A stretch of 64,000 bases of DNA from Gymnothorax reevesii. Lineage: Eukaryota; Chordata; Actinopteri; Anguilliformes; Muraenidae. The notes below the pieces were generated by a model, which did no database searches, was not told the DNA's origin, and was given only the letters and a program-made list of their open reading frames with translations. The DNA lies in NCBI GenBank assembly GCA_029721435.1, contig CM056587.1, positions 18,856,667 through 18,920,666 on the forward strand. The letters are read 5' to 3'. Numbering within the stretch: position 1 is the stretch's first letter; every line of letters starts with the position of its first letter. Below are positions 1 to 12,679 of the stretch, one piece after another. The position numbers were made by a program, and so were the translations under genes.

Positions 1-3000
1 AATAATAATTTTAAAAAATGTCTCAAAGTCCAATGAATCGTAGCTTTCACTGTGTGTAGAAATACCTGTAAGGAGAGGCTACACAGGAACAGATAAAGAA
101 AAATACACACCACCGCTGTACAGTTTGAAAGAAGGGCACCCTGCAGGTCCTAAAGTGAGACTATGGTCACCTTCCTGCCTCCAAGACTGAAAACAGCACA
201 AGAGGCATGAAACTCTGTGAGCCCGACAGCAACATGGCAGAAGTTAACACAAGCCTTTAGAAAGTCTTTAAGAGGATTATACTGGGGGAAGGGAAGATAA
301 AACACTAATCCAATCAAGTGGAGCGCATCTTTTACCCATACTAAGCACTGCTACGGCTTCATTAGCATCTCACATGGTTACACTCATTCCCCACAGCAAA
401 AAAATCACTGCAAAACACACCTGCACTGGCTTCCTCCTGAGCATTACCTTAGAGAAGGTTGGCCTTGAGACCTCACAAATAGGAGTAGGCGTATCACACC
501 GTTTCAGCGGGAACAACAGCAGCTGGCCCATGAAACCTGCTCTTCCCCCTCACTCACTCAACATCATTTTGAATAACTGGCTCACAGAAATCACAGGGTA
601 TGAGCAGAACATTACCTGCCTCTCCAATAGGGCCCTATTGAAGTATCGGAGCAGACGCAGGCAGACAAATGCAGAAGCTGAAAGTGTCGAGACAAAAGTT
701 CAAACTGTAAAAGAATATGATGCAATATAACAAGGTAGAAGTCAAAGAAAATTGATTGCTCCATCACTGCCTGCCATAGCTTCATGCACCCTCAAAGTTT
801 ATAGGTGGTCCCTGCATAGAGCCGACCTCACGGGACCTAGTCCTTAGAACCGATGACCTACAAAACAAAATCATTTCTGATGCCCTCTGTGAGGAGTGAC
901 CATGTACAGATTTGGTGAAAAGCTCACCACCTCATCTGTGAGGCACAGTAGAATCAGTAACACTGTGGGCACGCAAGGCCTCCAGTAAAACTGGTCCAAG
1001 TGTATTTAATGATGTCACTGCAGACAGAACCAGCAGGATGAATTTTGAATTTATAGGGCGGTTTTATCAGCTCACATTCCGCCAAATGCTTCAAATTTCA
1101 TTGGATGGTGCTTCACAGCGCAGATGGACAATGATCCAGAGAATGCTTCAAAATCAACCCAAGACTTGTTTTCATGAGGAAGTCAGCCTATTTTCATGTT
1201 TTTATTTCTTCTCACTTCCAGCTTAAGTTGAACAATGAATGTCGATATGATTCATTAGGTCATACAGGGAACCACTGTTGAGTAAAAATGTATTTTTTCA
1301 TTAATGCATCCTAGTTCCTGTACAGAGCCATCTATGTTCAAGCAATATTTTTGCACTTAATCACATTTTCCAAATATAAAAAAACCTTATGAACATCCAA
1401 AAGTACAATTTAAACACGAGGTTAAATGGCAAATCATAATTTCGTGAGGTGTCAATTAATTTTAAATCAAAAATCTTAATCTGCTTCAAGGATGTAACAT
1501 CCCCACCAAGAGAAAAATACTTTTTTTTTTTTGGCCATTTGAATATGAATTTCATCTTCATACTGAATTTTTACGATTGTAATGGAGAGCTGTTTTGTAA
1601 ACTTCCAGATGGCTTGAACATGAAGGATGGTTAATGTTGTTTGCAAATGTTTGATAGTTTCTTTTATTGTTAGTTACCCTTTTTTCATTTTTACATTTTC
1701 ATACGCCAAAACATTTTATGAACGGAGGATAAAGTCCCTCAATGCATCTTCATCTTCCAGCAAACCTTTTAAATGCTAAAGACTCCTCTTAGTTTTAGCT
1801 TCCTGCATCTTATAAATGTTTTATATACTGAAGAATCTCTCCCTTTAGCTTTCTGTGCCCTTAAATATGCAACACAGTAAACACAGAGTATTTTTATTTT
1901 ATTTAAGATTGAAATAAGCAGGGGGCCTGAGTGAGACGGAGCTTCCTTTTCAGTCGCGTCCTGCATTACAAAAACAAACACACACACTGCTTTAAAGAAA
2001 GAAATTTTAAAAAATAATACAACAGCAAGAACTGACATCATAAGAGCAAAACAAAAAACCAAAATAGAACTAGAAAACACTCAGAGCACATAACTCCGCC
2101 AACTCATTTGTCAGTAAGAACTGAAAAAATATGGCAGCAGTGGTCATATTTGAATTCAAATTCATCCCCGAATTTAATATACTGTTCCTTAACCCATGGC
2201 CCTCACTTTCACAAAATACAGTGAAATTGACCAAGAAATCTGAGAGATATTGTTTGGACAAAACAACTAACAGGGTCAATGCCTATCCTCTGGCCAGCTT
2301 TGCTGGAGCAACAAGGCTTAAAGATAAAAAGACATAACACAGTTTTAAAAAGCCCAAATGGGATGAAATCTTTCAATTCGGAACGATTTCTAGGTATTCT
2401 GAACATCATAATAAAAAGCAGTATACTGCCCTGCTCTGCTCTGAGCTCAGGAACATTTAGAAACCAATAGTCCTGTGATCGCCTTCAACAGTAACCCATT
2501 TACAATGAAAGTAGTGACCCGAGCCACGGTAGGGTCCTTAATAAAATTCATTTATAAACTAAATAAAGCCAATGGTAATCTAGTCTTGATTTCAGTGGCC
2601 TCAATCCACGGACTCATACAGAGCACAATGCTTGGTGCAGAAGCCAAGGCCACGGACAGACATCAGAGCAGAATGGTAAACAGCATCCAACGGTATAAGA
2701 ACAGAAATGTTTGCATCAACAAGCAACATTTCTACAAAGGAAGTCAATTTAAACGCTTATTTCTTTTCAATAAGTGTTTAAAAACAACCTTTTCCTTTAA
2801 ACAATTACTTGTTCCTTCAATCTATGAAATGCACCAACTGAGCTTATGATTTCCATACAACCTTTCTTCTGTGCCTGATACACAGCCGAATTTACTCCTG
2901 AAGCTTCTGGTAAAAGAAAACGTTTAACAAGCAGCAGAACCTATTTGTTTCCACCAGTCCAACAAAAGACCAATTTCCCCTCTGTTCACTGGTGAAAAGC

Positions 3001-3039
3001 AGCTACAGCTGGGCCCAGATCTCCAATACTGCAGCTTAC

Positions 3040-3043
<4 letters not shown>

Positions 3044-3070
<27 letters not shown>
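3044..3070. repeat. (GA)n microsatellite
   Basis: About 27 bp of GA repeat, followed by a short GCGCGAGAG interruption. Confidence 0.9.
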
Positions 3071-3074
<4 letters not shown>

Positions 3075-3078
3075 AGAG

Positions 3079-3150
3079 CACAAAGCAGGTTTATATTGTA
3101 CAGTTCCACTTTAGAACACAAAGCAGGTTTATATTGTACAGTTCCACTTT
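3079..3150. repeat. 38-bp tandem duplication
   Basis: A 34-bp segment starting CACAAAGCAGGTTTATATTG occurs at 3079-3112 and again at 3117-3150. The copies are identical and separated by four bases (period 38). Perfect identity suggests a recent local duplication next to the GA microsatellite. Confidence 0.9.
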
Positions 3151-3834
3151 TGAAAATTTTTTTTACACACAGAACTAACAGGACAAAGAAGAAAGCAGTT
3201 ACCCAACATGTAACAATAGTTGCTTCAAATTATCTAAATTTATAAATACAGTATAGAATATACTGTCAATCCACAGCAGTTTCTGCAGGTACATCGTGGG
3301 AATATAATCGAATGTTATGGCTTTGGACCCTCATATAGAAGCATAGTATGCCGATCTTATTCAGAAGAGCTTTTTCATATCCTGTTGTTAAAGAGGACTG
3401 CTAATTGCAGTCAAAATAAAACTGAAGTTTTTGTGAGTCTTTCCAAATAAGCACTACAGGAAAAATGAGCATTTTGCTCTGAAGGCGAGCAGAGCTGACG
3501 CATAAGCAGCTTCTCACAGTCATGTTGTTGATTTGTCTGCGGGCAAACCCAAGGTCAAAATGCGGCTTATCTAAAAAAAAAATTGCAAATGACTAAATTT
3601 TCCATTGATGTGTGTGATGAGTCCAGAGAACACAAAATATGCAACGTTATTGCATTCGTTATTTTATGAATCTCATTTACATCTTTGCGGTGGATTATCA
3701 TGAACGGTGTCAATAATTCTTGAGTCTACCCGATGCAAACTTCAAACAAAACTAAATGGAATTATAAATTTAGATATAGTTACCCCATCAGCTCATATTG
3801 GAGGTCATATTTACAGTTAAATTCCTTGCTAGAT

Positions 3835-4110
3835 GGCACTCGGACAGCGCCATTCATTGCCGGAGGAATTATCACTGAACGTGACTATTAAATACTCGCA
3901 TAAAAATTCTTTAAGATCTTGAATCAAGAATATGAGTTAGATATCCATCAAAGTTTAATTACATCTACCTCACAGTATCCATCGACAGACAAAATTTCAT
4001 TGACATTCATCCAGAACTTTTTGAGATATCCCATTAACTGAACAACAAACAAACGAACAAACTACCAAAAAGAAAAAAATGCGGCTGAAAGCATCACCTC
4101 CTGGTGGAGG
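3835..4110 (+). repeat. dispersed repeat, copy 1
   Basis: Diverged copy of an interspersed repeat that recurs in the same orientation at 4937-5240. Shared landmarks in order are GCACTCGGA, GGAGGAATTATCA, TGAACGTGA, TTCATTGACAT-like, a CCATTAACTGA motif followed by an ACAAACAAACGAACAAAC-like run, and a terminal ACCTCCTGGTGGAGG-like motif. Repeats of this form are familiar from fish and other aquatic animals. I cannot say whether the family is a LINE end or a DNA element. Confidence 0.6.
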
Positions 4111-4936
4111 AATGACACTCCCTCATTACCGATCATTCGCTTTTCAGACACCAAGTACAATGACCTGAAGGCACAGGAGGGAAAACTGTGCATCCGTCTA
4201 GCCAAACAGTGAAATCCCGCTGCACACAAATCATCCTGCTGTCTCACTTCATCACCCCGCGCTTCTCCTTTGTATTCCGGAACCATCCGTCCATCTCCTG
4301 ACAGCAGGGACCCGCACCATGCCAGGAGCAAGTTAACCAGCTGTGATTTATGTCCCCTGTGAGCCACCGTACACCTGACCCCCCAGGCCACCCGGTACAG
4401 AGTACTGCATGTCTCATACAGAGGCGGTTGAGCACTTGGCTCCCTGACTGGTCCTCGCTCTGTCTGCCTTTGGTCGGTGTCCTGTCGCCACTTCCGGAGG
4501 TCAGTATCTCTGTTCCAGCACCTTCCCCGTTCACTCATCTGCCTACGCACCTCCCTCCCACCGCAACTGAATTATTCACGGCGAAGACCTGTCTGATGCC
4601 CTCGGTCCATTATTACGATGAACGTGTTTAAAAATTTAGTATTTGTGACAAATGTTTTCACCCCCAGCTGCGCTCCCATGTCTGGCACTACTGCCCTCCC
4701 CTCTGCCTTGTCCAGGATTAACACTTAAGTGCTGAGCAGCATCTGGACAGAAGCCCGGCCCGGTCTCACAGTCTCCGCTCGTCTCCGCTTCTGCTACGAC
4801 TCCCCAGAGGAATGCAGCTCCAGCTGTAGGGGGGGAAGGTTGCCAGACTGGAATCTGTGATTGTTCTTCTGTTAACCCATGTTTATACTGGGGAAACTGC
4901 CTGAACGTGAAAGCAGGTCACTCCACGTCCAACTAT
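4111..4936. other. GC-richer spacer between two repeat copies
   Basis: This segment is clearly richer in G+C than its surroundings and has a 162-codon minus-strand frame (4062-4550). Its translation has no domain I recognise, so I treat it as noncoding. Confidence 0.4.
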
Positions 4937-5240
4937 AGAGCACTCGGAGAGCACAATACCTCCACCATGTTGAAATTTGTCGGTGGAGGAATTATCATTG
5001 AACGTGAGCGCTGAACGAGTTTCATCAGTGCCATCTTTACATGCAAAGAGATCCTTTCAGGACCTGAATTAAAAATAAGAGTCAGATCTTCACCAAAATT
5101 TTATCAATCGCTCCTTAGCACAGTATTTATCAATCTATAAAAATTTCACTGACATCCATCTATTACTTTTTGACATATTCCATTAACTGACGAATGAACA
5201 AACAAATACCTGTGAAAACACATTATCTCCCAGCTGAGGT
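4937..5240 (+). repeat. dispersed repeat, copy 2
   Basis: Second copy of the repeat at 3835-4110, about 1.1 kb downstream in direct orientation. It shares AGCACTCGGA at the head, GTGGAGGAATTATCATTGAA, CCATTAACTGACGAATGAAC and a terminal CTCCCAGCTGAGG motif. The copies are diverged, so they are old or independent insertions rather than a fresh duplication. Confidence 0.6.
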
Positions 5241-6010
5241 ATAATCAAAGGGCTCCCAACTCACCAAAGGATCTGCTTCAAATTTTCACAAAATTTACTT
5301 CTTGGAACGAGACAGGATGTGTTTGATACCCTCAAATATACAGTTTGCTAATAGATACCATCTTGTCATTTGCTACATTTATCAATAAAGATGTTCTTTC
5401 TGGTAATGCAACTTATTTTTCTGGTATGATTTGTCATAGTTCAGATATTTCCATCTGAAATGTAGGCTTAATATGACTTTCTTCATAATAAAGCAGTCAC
5501 ACACTGAAAATGTTGATATCAATGAAAAGATATGCACAGCTGACAAGACGAATACTGCCATATAATAGAACCAAAAGCTATAAATTAGCAGGAGACTACG
5601 CAGACCCATAGTGTATAATGTGCATGTGCTCCACTAAACGTCACTACTAAACATCCATGAGAGAGTGACTGAGTGAATGAGTGACCATAATTTAGTAACA
5701 CACAAACCATGACAACAGTTTGCACACCATGGAAAAAACTGGAATGTCTCCTTCTAAAATGCAGTGTTAAAATGATTGAAATGTGTTAAAGTGACATCTT
5801 TTTGGAAAATCTGAAGCGTCTTAACTTGACGTATAGAAAACCAAGGGCATCCTTTAGTGATCAAGAGGCATGATAATATCGACCATAAAAACCATAAAAA
5901 TTTCACAGACCAGCCTTTAGCAGTTCTGAAGTTTTTCAGTGAGCAAACATTTTGGTCGTAGCATTAAATTTAAAGGCCAAAAATTTTGTATTTTCCTTAT
6001 TGGATTTAAA
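5241..6010. other. noncoding, nothing recognised
   Basis: AT-rich sequence with no recognisable coding, RNA or repeat signal. Confidence 0.5.
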
Positions 6011-6012
6011 TA

Positions 6013-6865
6013 CACTACCGGTCAAAAGTTGTAGAACACCCCAATTTTTCCAGTTATTTATTGAAAATCATGCAGTTCCAGTCCAATGAATAGCTTGAAA
6101 TGGTTCAAAGGTAAATGGTGAACTGCCAGAGGTTTTAAACAAAAGGTAAGGTTTCCCAGGTGTTTTGTACGCCGTCGAGTAGGTGAAATGATGGTTGCTC
6201 AGTGTGTGACATCAACTGTCAAACATGGAGGAGGAAGCCTGATGGTCTGGGGCTGTTTTGCTGGATCCAGGGTCAGTGACTTACAGAGTGAAAGGCACCC
6301 TGAACCAAAACGGCCACCACAGCATTCTGCAGCACAATGCAGTACCTCTGGTATGTGTCTAGTTGGTCAGGGGTTCATCCAACAGCAAGATAATGACCCA
6401 AAACATAAGTCCAAGCTCTGCCAGAACTACCTTAGAAAAAAAGAACAAGATGGTAAGCTTGAAAACATGGAGTAGCAGCACAGTCTCCAGACTTAAACCC
6501 CATCGAGATGGTTTGGGATGAACTGGACAGAAGAGTGAAAGCAAAGCAACCTACAAGTGCCACACAGTTAAGGGAACTTCTGCAACAGAGTTAGGAAGAA
6601 CTTTCTGAAGAATATTTGATTTCCATTGAAGAAAGAATGCCCGAGTGTGTTCAGCGGTTATATCTGCCAAAAGTGGGTACTTTGAGTCAAAAGTCTAGAA
6701 GACATTTCGTTTCAAAAATGATTCCATGATTTCTTTTTAACTTCAAGTGTTTATTTGTTCCATCATGTCTATGCTTTCATTTCAGAGTACAATGAGACAT
6801 TAAACTGCATAATTTTCTATAAAACTGGCAAAATTGGGGTGTTCTAAAACTTTTCACTGGTAGTG
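6013..6865 (+). mobile_element. deleted Tc1/mariner element
   Basis: The ends are inverted: CACTACCGGTCAAAAGTTGT at the left and the complement of CACTACCAGTGAAAAGTTTT at the right, each continuing into AGAACACCCCAATTTT. TA dinucleotides flank the element at 6011-6012 and 6866-6867, the Tc1/mariner target duplication. At 853 bp it is about half the usual 1.6 kb, because the 5' part of the transposase region is missing. It cannot be autonomous. Confidence 0.9.
6188..6620 (+). pseudogene. Tc1-type transposase remnant
   Basis: The translation keeps landmarks of the C-terminal half of a Tc1 DDE transposase: VKHGGGSLMVWGCF near 6220, then FIQQQDNDPKHKSKL near 6370 with the second catalytic Asp, then a frameshifted stretch readable as SPDLNPIEMVWDEL near 6490 with the catalytic Glu. 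A stop at about 6473 and frame changes break it. The N-terminal paired-type DNA-binding domain and first catalytic Asp are gone. Confidence 0.85.
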
Positions 6866-6867
6866 TA

Positions 6868-9816
6868 CATCCTGTCCCAAAAGTCTGACCATTTCTCAGA
6901 GTTTTTTGATTTCAAAAAGTTTTTTTTTTTAATTTCATAGAAATATCCTGACCATGCCCCCTGGAACACCCCTTCCCCCTTCCAATCCTCTGTCCTGCAC
7001 ATTATTCTGGCAGTAACCCAAACATACACGGGGAGAACATTCAAACTCAACATAAAAAAAGCCCCATGATTCAGTCCTCGGACCTTGTTACCGCATCAGT
7101 TCCTCTGCAGAGCCCCTCTCCATGAGGATTACTGACTATGAGCCAAATGGGATAACATGGCTCAAAAGGTCTTATTTGAGGAATATGAGCCACTCAGCAC
7201 TCTGCTGCGTCTTTAACACCTAGTTAAAGGGATGCTGAGGAATTCTTAAAGGCATGTTCAGGCTTTATGTTTTTTCACTGGGCTGTTGTCCTGTTTGGTA
7301 TATTTGGTATGTGGGTGGGGATATTGAGCGGAAAGACGGCTGAAAAGCCTATTGGGGGGAAATTGAGCAGCAAGAGGAAACAAAGAAATTAACACAATTT
7401 TTTAACTTCAACATCCTTCTCTGCCCTCCGTGTTTCCATAGTTACAATCTCGCTATCATTTTCTCGGTTCAATGCTGTTTACAGAAATTACCAATCGTTT
7501 CCTTCCTGGCTCAGCAGAGATATCCACTGAAGCAACCAAAGAGAGTCTGGGTGAGGTCCAGATGAAACAAAGGTTACAGGGCAGCGACAAACCACTCAGG
7601 CTACAGACGGATAGCGAGGTCAACAGGCAGGCTACATTATATCCTTATCTTCGTAGTAATTAGATACATGACGCGGTGGTCAATACCGTCAAGGAGTGCC
7701 AGAGGGTGATATGTAGCCAAAAGTAGAATGGGGAACTAAATGCTCTACAAGGACATGCAGTGGACCTCTTTCATTGTTAAGATTCACAACGTAAATACAA
7801 TAAATATGCTCAAATTGACAATCCTTCTAAGTCATTTGAAAACCTCACAGTACATCTATGGAAGGCAAACTGTATACCTAAACTGTTTCATGCATCCCTA
7901 AATTGTAAACTGTATTTAAACAATAAAATAGAAACTTACTGTAAACTGCATTGTCTATACTTTGTAGGCATGTCTAATCAGAATCCTTCGCCTACACACA
8001 ATTTCTGGAGTGGATGTATCCAAATCACCAACTGGAAAAGAAACTAATTAAGAACTAATTAGAGTCTGTCTGTAATTGTCAATCAGTCCCGCCTTTAGCA
8101 GTGCTGCCAAGGATACGACTATGTTCAGTGAAAGTTAATTTTCCTTCCATCAACATTCCCACAGAATTTGGCTCTTTATTTCTATGTGACTGAATACATT
8201 TTCTTGCAACTGAATATTCATAATGAAGACATGCCATGTCTCCACATGAAATGTTTTGTGCACCAAATGCATATCAAAGCAATTCATTTGACAAGGTTTT
8301 AAACAATGTTGCTGTTTCAATGACAACATAAATGGTTCTGCCTGTAAAATTTTGAACAGCTGAATTAACGGCACCTAAACTTATCAATTTTCATATGAAA
8401 CTGTACTGTTCAAGATCAAATGCCACTTCCAGGGCAGTACATCATTGTGACTTTATTCCCTGACATCTAAAAAGGGTTAATTGGCACAAATGGAGCTTTT
8501 CCAGGATGGCATCGTCATAAATCATATTTTTCTTGCTTTCCCATCCTATTCATTTTTTAAATATTAAATATGGTTACTTACATTCATCTGACTTCATTCA
8601 CCTTCCAATGCGCGTAATGGCAGATGATTAGACTATTTTGAACAATTTGATGCAAATGCAGCCTTCGAGATTTAACTCCCTCACACTTTCCTTCACACCA
8701 CAGCGATGAATCACAAGGTGATATGCCTGACTATGAAAGCCTTATATGAATATTCTCCGAGCTAACGTGCTAAAAATAGCACTAACACACAAGGAATTCA
8801 AATTGTAGCCTATTGCCCTCCAATGTATTGCGTAGGTGTGACAAAAAGGCGTAAGTTATGTAAAACATTTGTTAAAAGAAAGTTTTTTTTTTTTACTTTT
8901 CTTTGGCACATGCAATGTGGTAACTATATATAAGCACTGTTTAATAAAAATGCTAATTCTGCACTTAGAAATGGGCGATTCCTACAATGTGAAAATCAAG
9001 GACAAAATGCATTCTTAATATGCCTGGGCTGTTACAGCGTTTTCGTTCCCATAACAAAACCTGTGCAGCCAAGCCTTTATATCGGAAACAGGAAGCCAGT
9101 TCATTAAGGACCAGCTATGGACATCATTGTCCCTTTTATTTAGATAGCTCAGCAGCTGAAAAATGTGCAGCACATTACCTCATTTTCCAAAAACAGATTA
9201 TTATTTTTTATGAGCACAAAACTTTTTAGGTACATATCTTTAGCTTTTAAACAGTAGCAAATGTCAGCCAATTACTGAATAAAGCTGGAGTGTGTTCTGC
9301 AGCTATGCATTATCTATTCAGTAGGTCTATGGCTTTGGGAAACACTTATTTGTGACCAACCATTGGGGGCTCACACTACAGAGTTTTCTGCCCAGATTCT
9401 GTTAATCCAAAATTTGTTTACCAATCTCCCTGTGAAAGCACTACAACTCTCTGCAGCCATATGAATCACAATATCAACATGCAGAGAATTCATGCTTATG
9501 GTTATTTACAGTACACATGACAATGTTATTTCAAACTGCTGGTTACCAGGCATTTTACAGTTATTCCCATCATATCATTTATGTAAAAACTAGTACAGCC
9601 GTATTCGTAAGAACCAACAGCCATTTGTACAGATGGTTTAAAGAGCGTAAACCAAACTGATAAACACTCCCAACCCCAGACAATACTCAAGAAACATCAC
9701 GTTTTCAAAATACAGATACTAGCAGCGTCTTTCGTGCACAACCCGAATGCAATGTGTCAAACCTCCGTACATCTCTCACTACCCTTCAAACATGGGCAAA
9801 AAAACAGATTGATTTG

Positions 9817-9847
<31 letters not shown>

Positions 9848-12030
9848 ATAAATAAATAAATATATATATATATATATATATATATCAAACGTATGCATCA
9901 AAATGTCGTTCCATACAAGTAAGGGCATTTCAACTGGCCAAGGAAGTCCGCAATAAGGGGTCCAATATTTCTGGGCCTAAAAGTGGGGAGACTGTGTAAA
10001 CAGTGCTGTGGTCCGTCACTACAAGGACCTATAAATATGGCAAATGAAGCTGACAGTCGGCATTTTAAACCCAGTGATGATACTTTTCCCCACATGCTGA
10101 ACATACAACATTATAATGTTGCGGTCACAGGCTCACTAAATGGAAAAATAGAAAAAAAAAAGAACAGTGCGCATTCACTTGCAGAAAAACTGTGAGAAGG
10201 ATGAGAAGAGTATTTTGATTGATGACACGCAGGACTCAAACTGAATTATGACCACCTAAAAGGAGACTGAATGACATAGTGAGGCTATTCACTAAATGGA
10301 TTTTAAAGCAAGCTGAAACAAGGAAATCATTTAGTCATGAGAATTACTTATGTATTAAATTTCAATATGCATTTTCATTTTTCCACCATTTTATTTGGGT
10401 CAAGGAATTAAATTATTTACTACATGTATCCGTCAAGTTCAGTAAGTAAAAATCGTAACATTCTCTTTCTGTTTCCATCCCTTCACTACTCAAACACGGT
10501 AGGCGCTCTCCAAAATAAAATTCTCTCTGGAGCGGTCATGTTTTGTTCTGTGTAAACAGACATGAGACAGCTCTGGAAGGATTGTTGCGTACACACAGCT
10601 GCTCACGAGCGGCGTTTTCCGGCCGTTACACGTGCGCCACCATGTCACCAAAACGGTCAGGCCTAAATAAATTTCACTGAACAACACTGGCAAAAAAAGC
10701 AACCACGGACAGTCAGGCTGCAGATTCACCCATAAAGGCCCTAATCTGCTCCGTTCCTCTTTCATCCGACAGTCACAATGCCCAGGGCTCCTCTGTAGAT
10801 TAGAGGGAGGTGAAGTATTTAAGAGTGAAGTAAATCCATTTAACAAGCGACCTCCAGCTAGAGTTCAAAGCCGTCTCTGATTTTATCAAACAGCAAAACA
10901 AAAACATACCAGGGACGTATGCAGTCGTAACAAGTAGGCCACCAACGTACAGTACACATGTTTAATAAATGAGATAAGGACCCATACATAGCTTAGAAAT
11001 TCCTACGACTGCGCGTTAATTAAAAGCTATCTACCCGCCACCTTTTGTAGCGACTCCAACATTTGTTTCCTCATCGACGCTGATGAGCGAACTGTATCAC
11101 ACTTTATCATCAAAAATTTATTCCCACTGGAACGAGAACTGAGGAACATCTCCTCAAAATGAATGCAGGAAAAGTCACCGAGACGCCGCTGCGGCTGCAA
11201 AGAAAGCGAAACACCTCTTTGTGACATCGGTTTGGTCACAGAAGAACCTGAAAAATCAATGCCCAGAGGCTGAATCCTCCCTTTTTTCCTCCATCATAAA
11301 TCATCCTTCACCATGAAACCTCTGGGTTGGCGAGGCAGGGAGGAGAAATCCTCTGTCACGGTTCACCTAAGAGGGGAATAGCGCAGTTCTCCATAACCGC
11401 CTTCCCCTACCTCATACATCACACCCCACTAGAGTAATGCACAAGGCCGGCAAGCAGATGTGACGAATGCTGATAGGAGAGACCACTACTCCGGAGCCTT
11501 CCGTCAAACTTTAATTATGTTGAATTATAGCGAGCAGCACCTACTACTGCCCAATTGCCACTTCTTTTGAGGAACATTTTTGCAATATCCCTCTATATAA
11601 GAAAGCCAGGCAGTAAAATTAAGTTAGTTTGACACTGTTGTCTGACCCACTCTGTCCACATTAGTGCAGTAAGGTGCAGTGTATGGCAGTGAATTTTAAA
11701 TCGCTATTTTCCCACAAGAGGAAAGAAAAAGGCCCAAGTAGTTACGAGGCTCGCTCTCCGTAGATCACTTCTTTAAATGCTTGAATGGTTGTGGGAGGGG
11801 GAGGGGGGGAAACATTTTTGGGGTGCACTTGCTGTAAGGAAACGGCTGACAGAGCCCAACCAGAGCTTCACCCAAAATCAAATGTCAACTGTTACCTATG
11901 TTCCTTGTAAGGCTTAACCAAACGCAACTAATTTCATCTTCCAGGGCTTCTTCAGTATTTCTGGAGAAAGTAAACTGATGACTTTGAGTATAATGACCCT
12001 ATCAGCCCCAGGCTAAACCTACGTCTCTTG
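6868..12030. other. noncoding, AT-rich
   Basis: No gene recognised. A short patch near 7010-7095 (GGGGAGAACATTCAAACTC, then a CAGTCCTCGGACCTTG-like motif) resembles the 3' part of fish LINE/SINE repeats. A homopolymer/AT microsatellite is listed separately. Confidence 0.45.
9817..9885. repeat. poly(A), (AAAT)n and (TA)n compound microsatellite
   Basis: About 26 A residues, then AAAT units, then about 12 TA units. It could be the decayed tail of a retroposon, but no retroposon body was recognised beside it. Confidence 0.9.
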
Positions 12031-12032
12031 AT

Positions 12033-12040
12033 TAAAAAAA

Positions 12041-12079
<39 letters not shown>
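12033..12079. repeat. (AAAT)n microsatellite
   Basis: About 11 tandem TAAA units following ATTAAAAAAA. Confidence 0.9.
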
Positions 12080-12639
12080 GTAATCCATCTATATATTTAA
12101 AAAAAGGTTTCACTATTCCGCTTATGAAATTCTAATCCAGGAGTCAGCAACTCGATCTGCCCAGTAGCCTCACTGCGCATAGAGCTCTTGTTGAAGAACC
12201 AGAATTTTTTTTCAGTGGACACTGGACAGCCCTTATGCAAAAGACATGTATCCACAGCAAACACACCTGCTGGAGCACCAAACAAGCCAAAGCCAGAGCT
12301 GGTCCTCCGGAACACTGGCCCGTGAGGGTAAACAGTAGTCCTACACACGCCAGCCTATCTGTCATTCCCCGCCCTGATGTTTCTCCCCAACAGATCTGAC
12401 TGGCTTCAAAACAGAAGAGCAGCCAACACACTCTCAGGAATATTGACGCTCTCCGGGAGGGACCATCTGCAGTGATGCAGATGAGCAGTCACGTGAACAC
12501 TTCTCATTTCGCTGATATGGCACATGCTTACTTTTTAACCCTTAGGAGTGTACCCAGGGTTTCCTAAAACCCTTTTCAACCACGGTGTTTCCTTTGCAAT
12601 TGCCAGTAGTGATAACTAAATCTCACTTTTGCGATTGAT

Positions 12640-12679
12640 CTGCGAGCGGATCAGGGCGTGCCCCTGCATTTCGCACCCA
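12640..12679 (+). repeat. LINE/SINE-type 3' tail, left part
   Basis: GTGCCCCTGCATTTCGCACC matches the segment that in fish retroposon tails precedes GCTGGGATAGGCTC. That continuation is found at 14316 on the far side of the Tc1 element, so this is the left half of a repeat split by the insertion. Confidence 0.55.

Larger units (their letters stand above)
1..3834. other. noncoding DNA, no gene recognised
   Basis: Open frames here are short and I recognise none of their products. The stretch is AT-rich and holds a GA microsatellite and a 38-bp tandem duplication, listed separately. If the minus-strand exon at 23353-23392 is real, this would be intron or distal sequence of that gene, but I see no second exon. 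Confidence 0.5.

Noticed and set aside
4062..4550. 162-codon minus-strand frame in GC-rich DNA
   Set aside because: Fewer stops are expected in GC-rich sequence, it overlaps the end of a dispersed repeat copy, and the product is not recognised.
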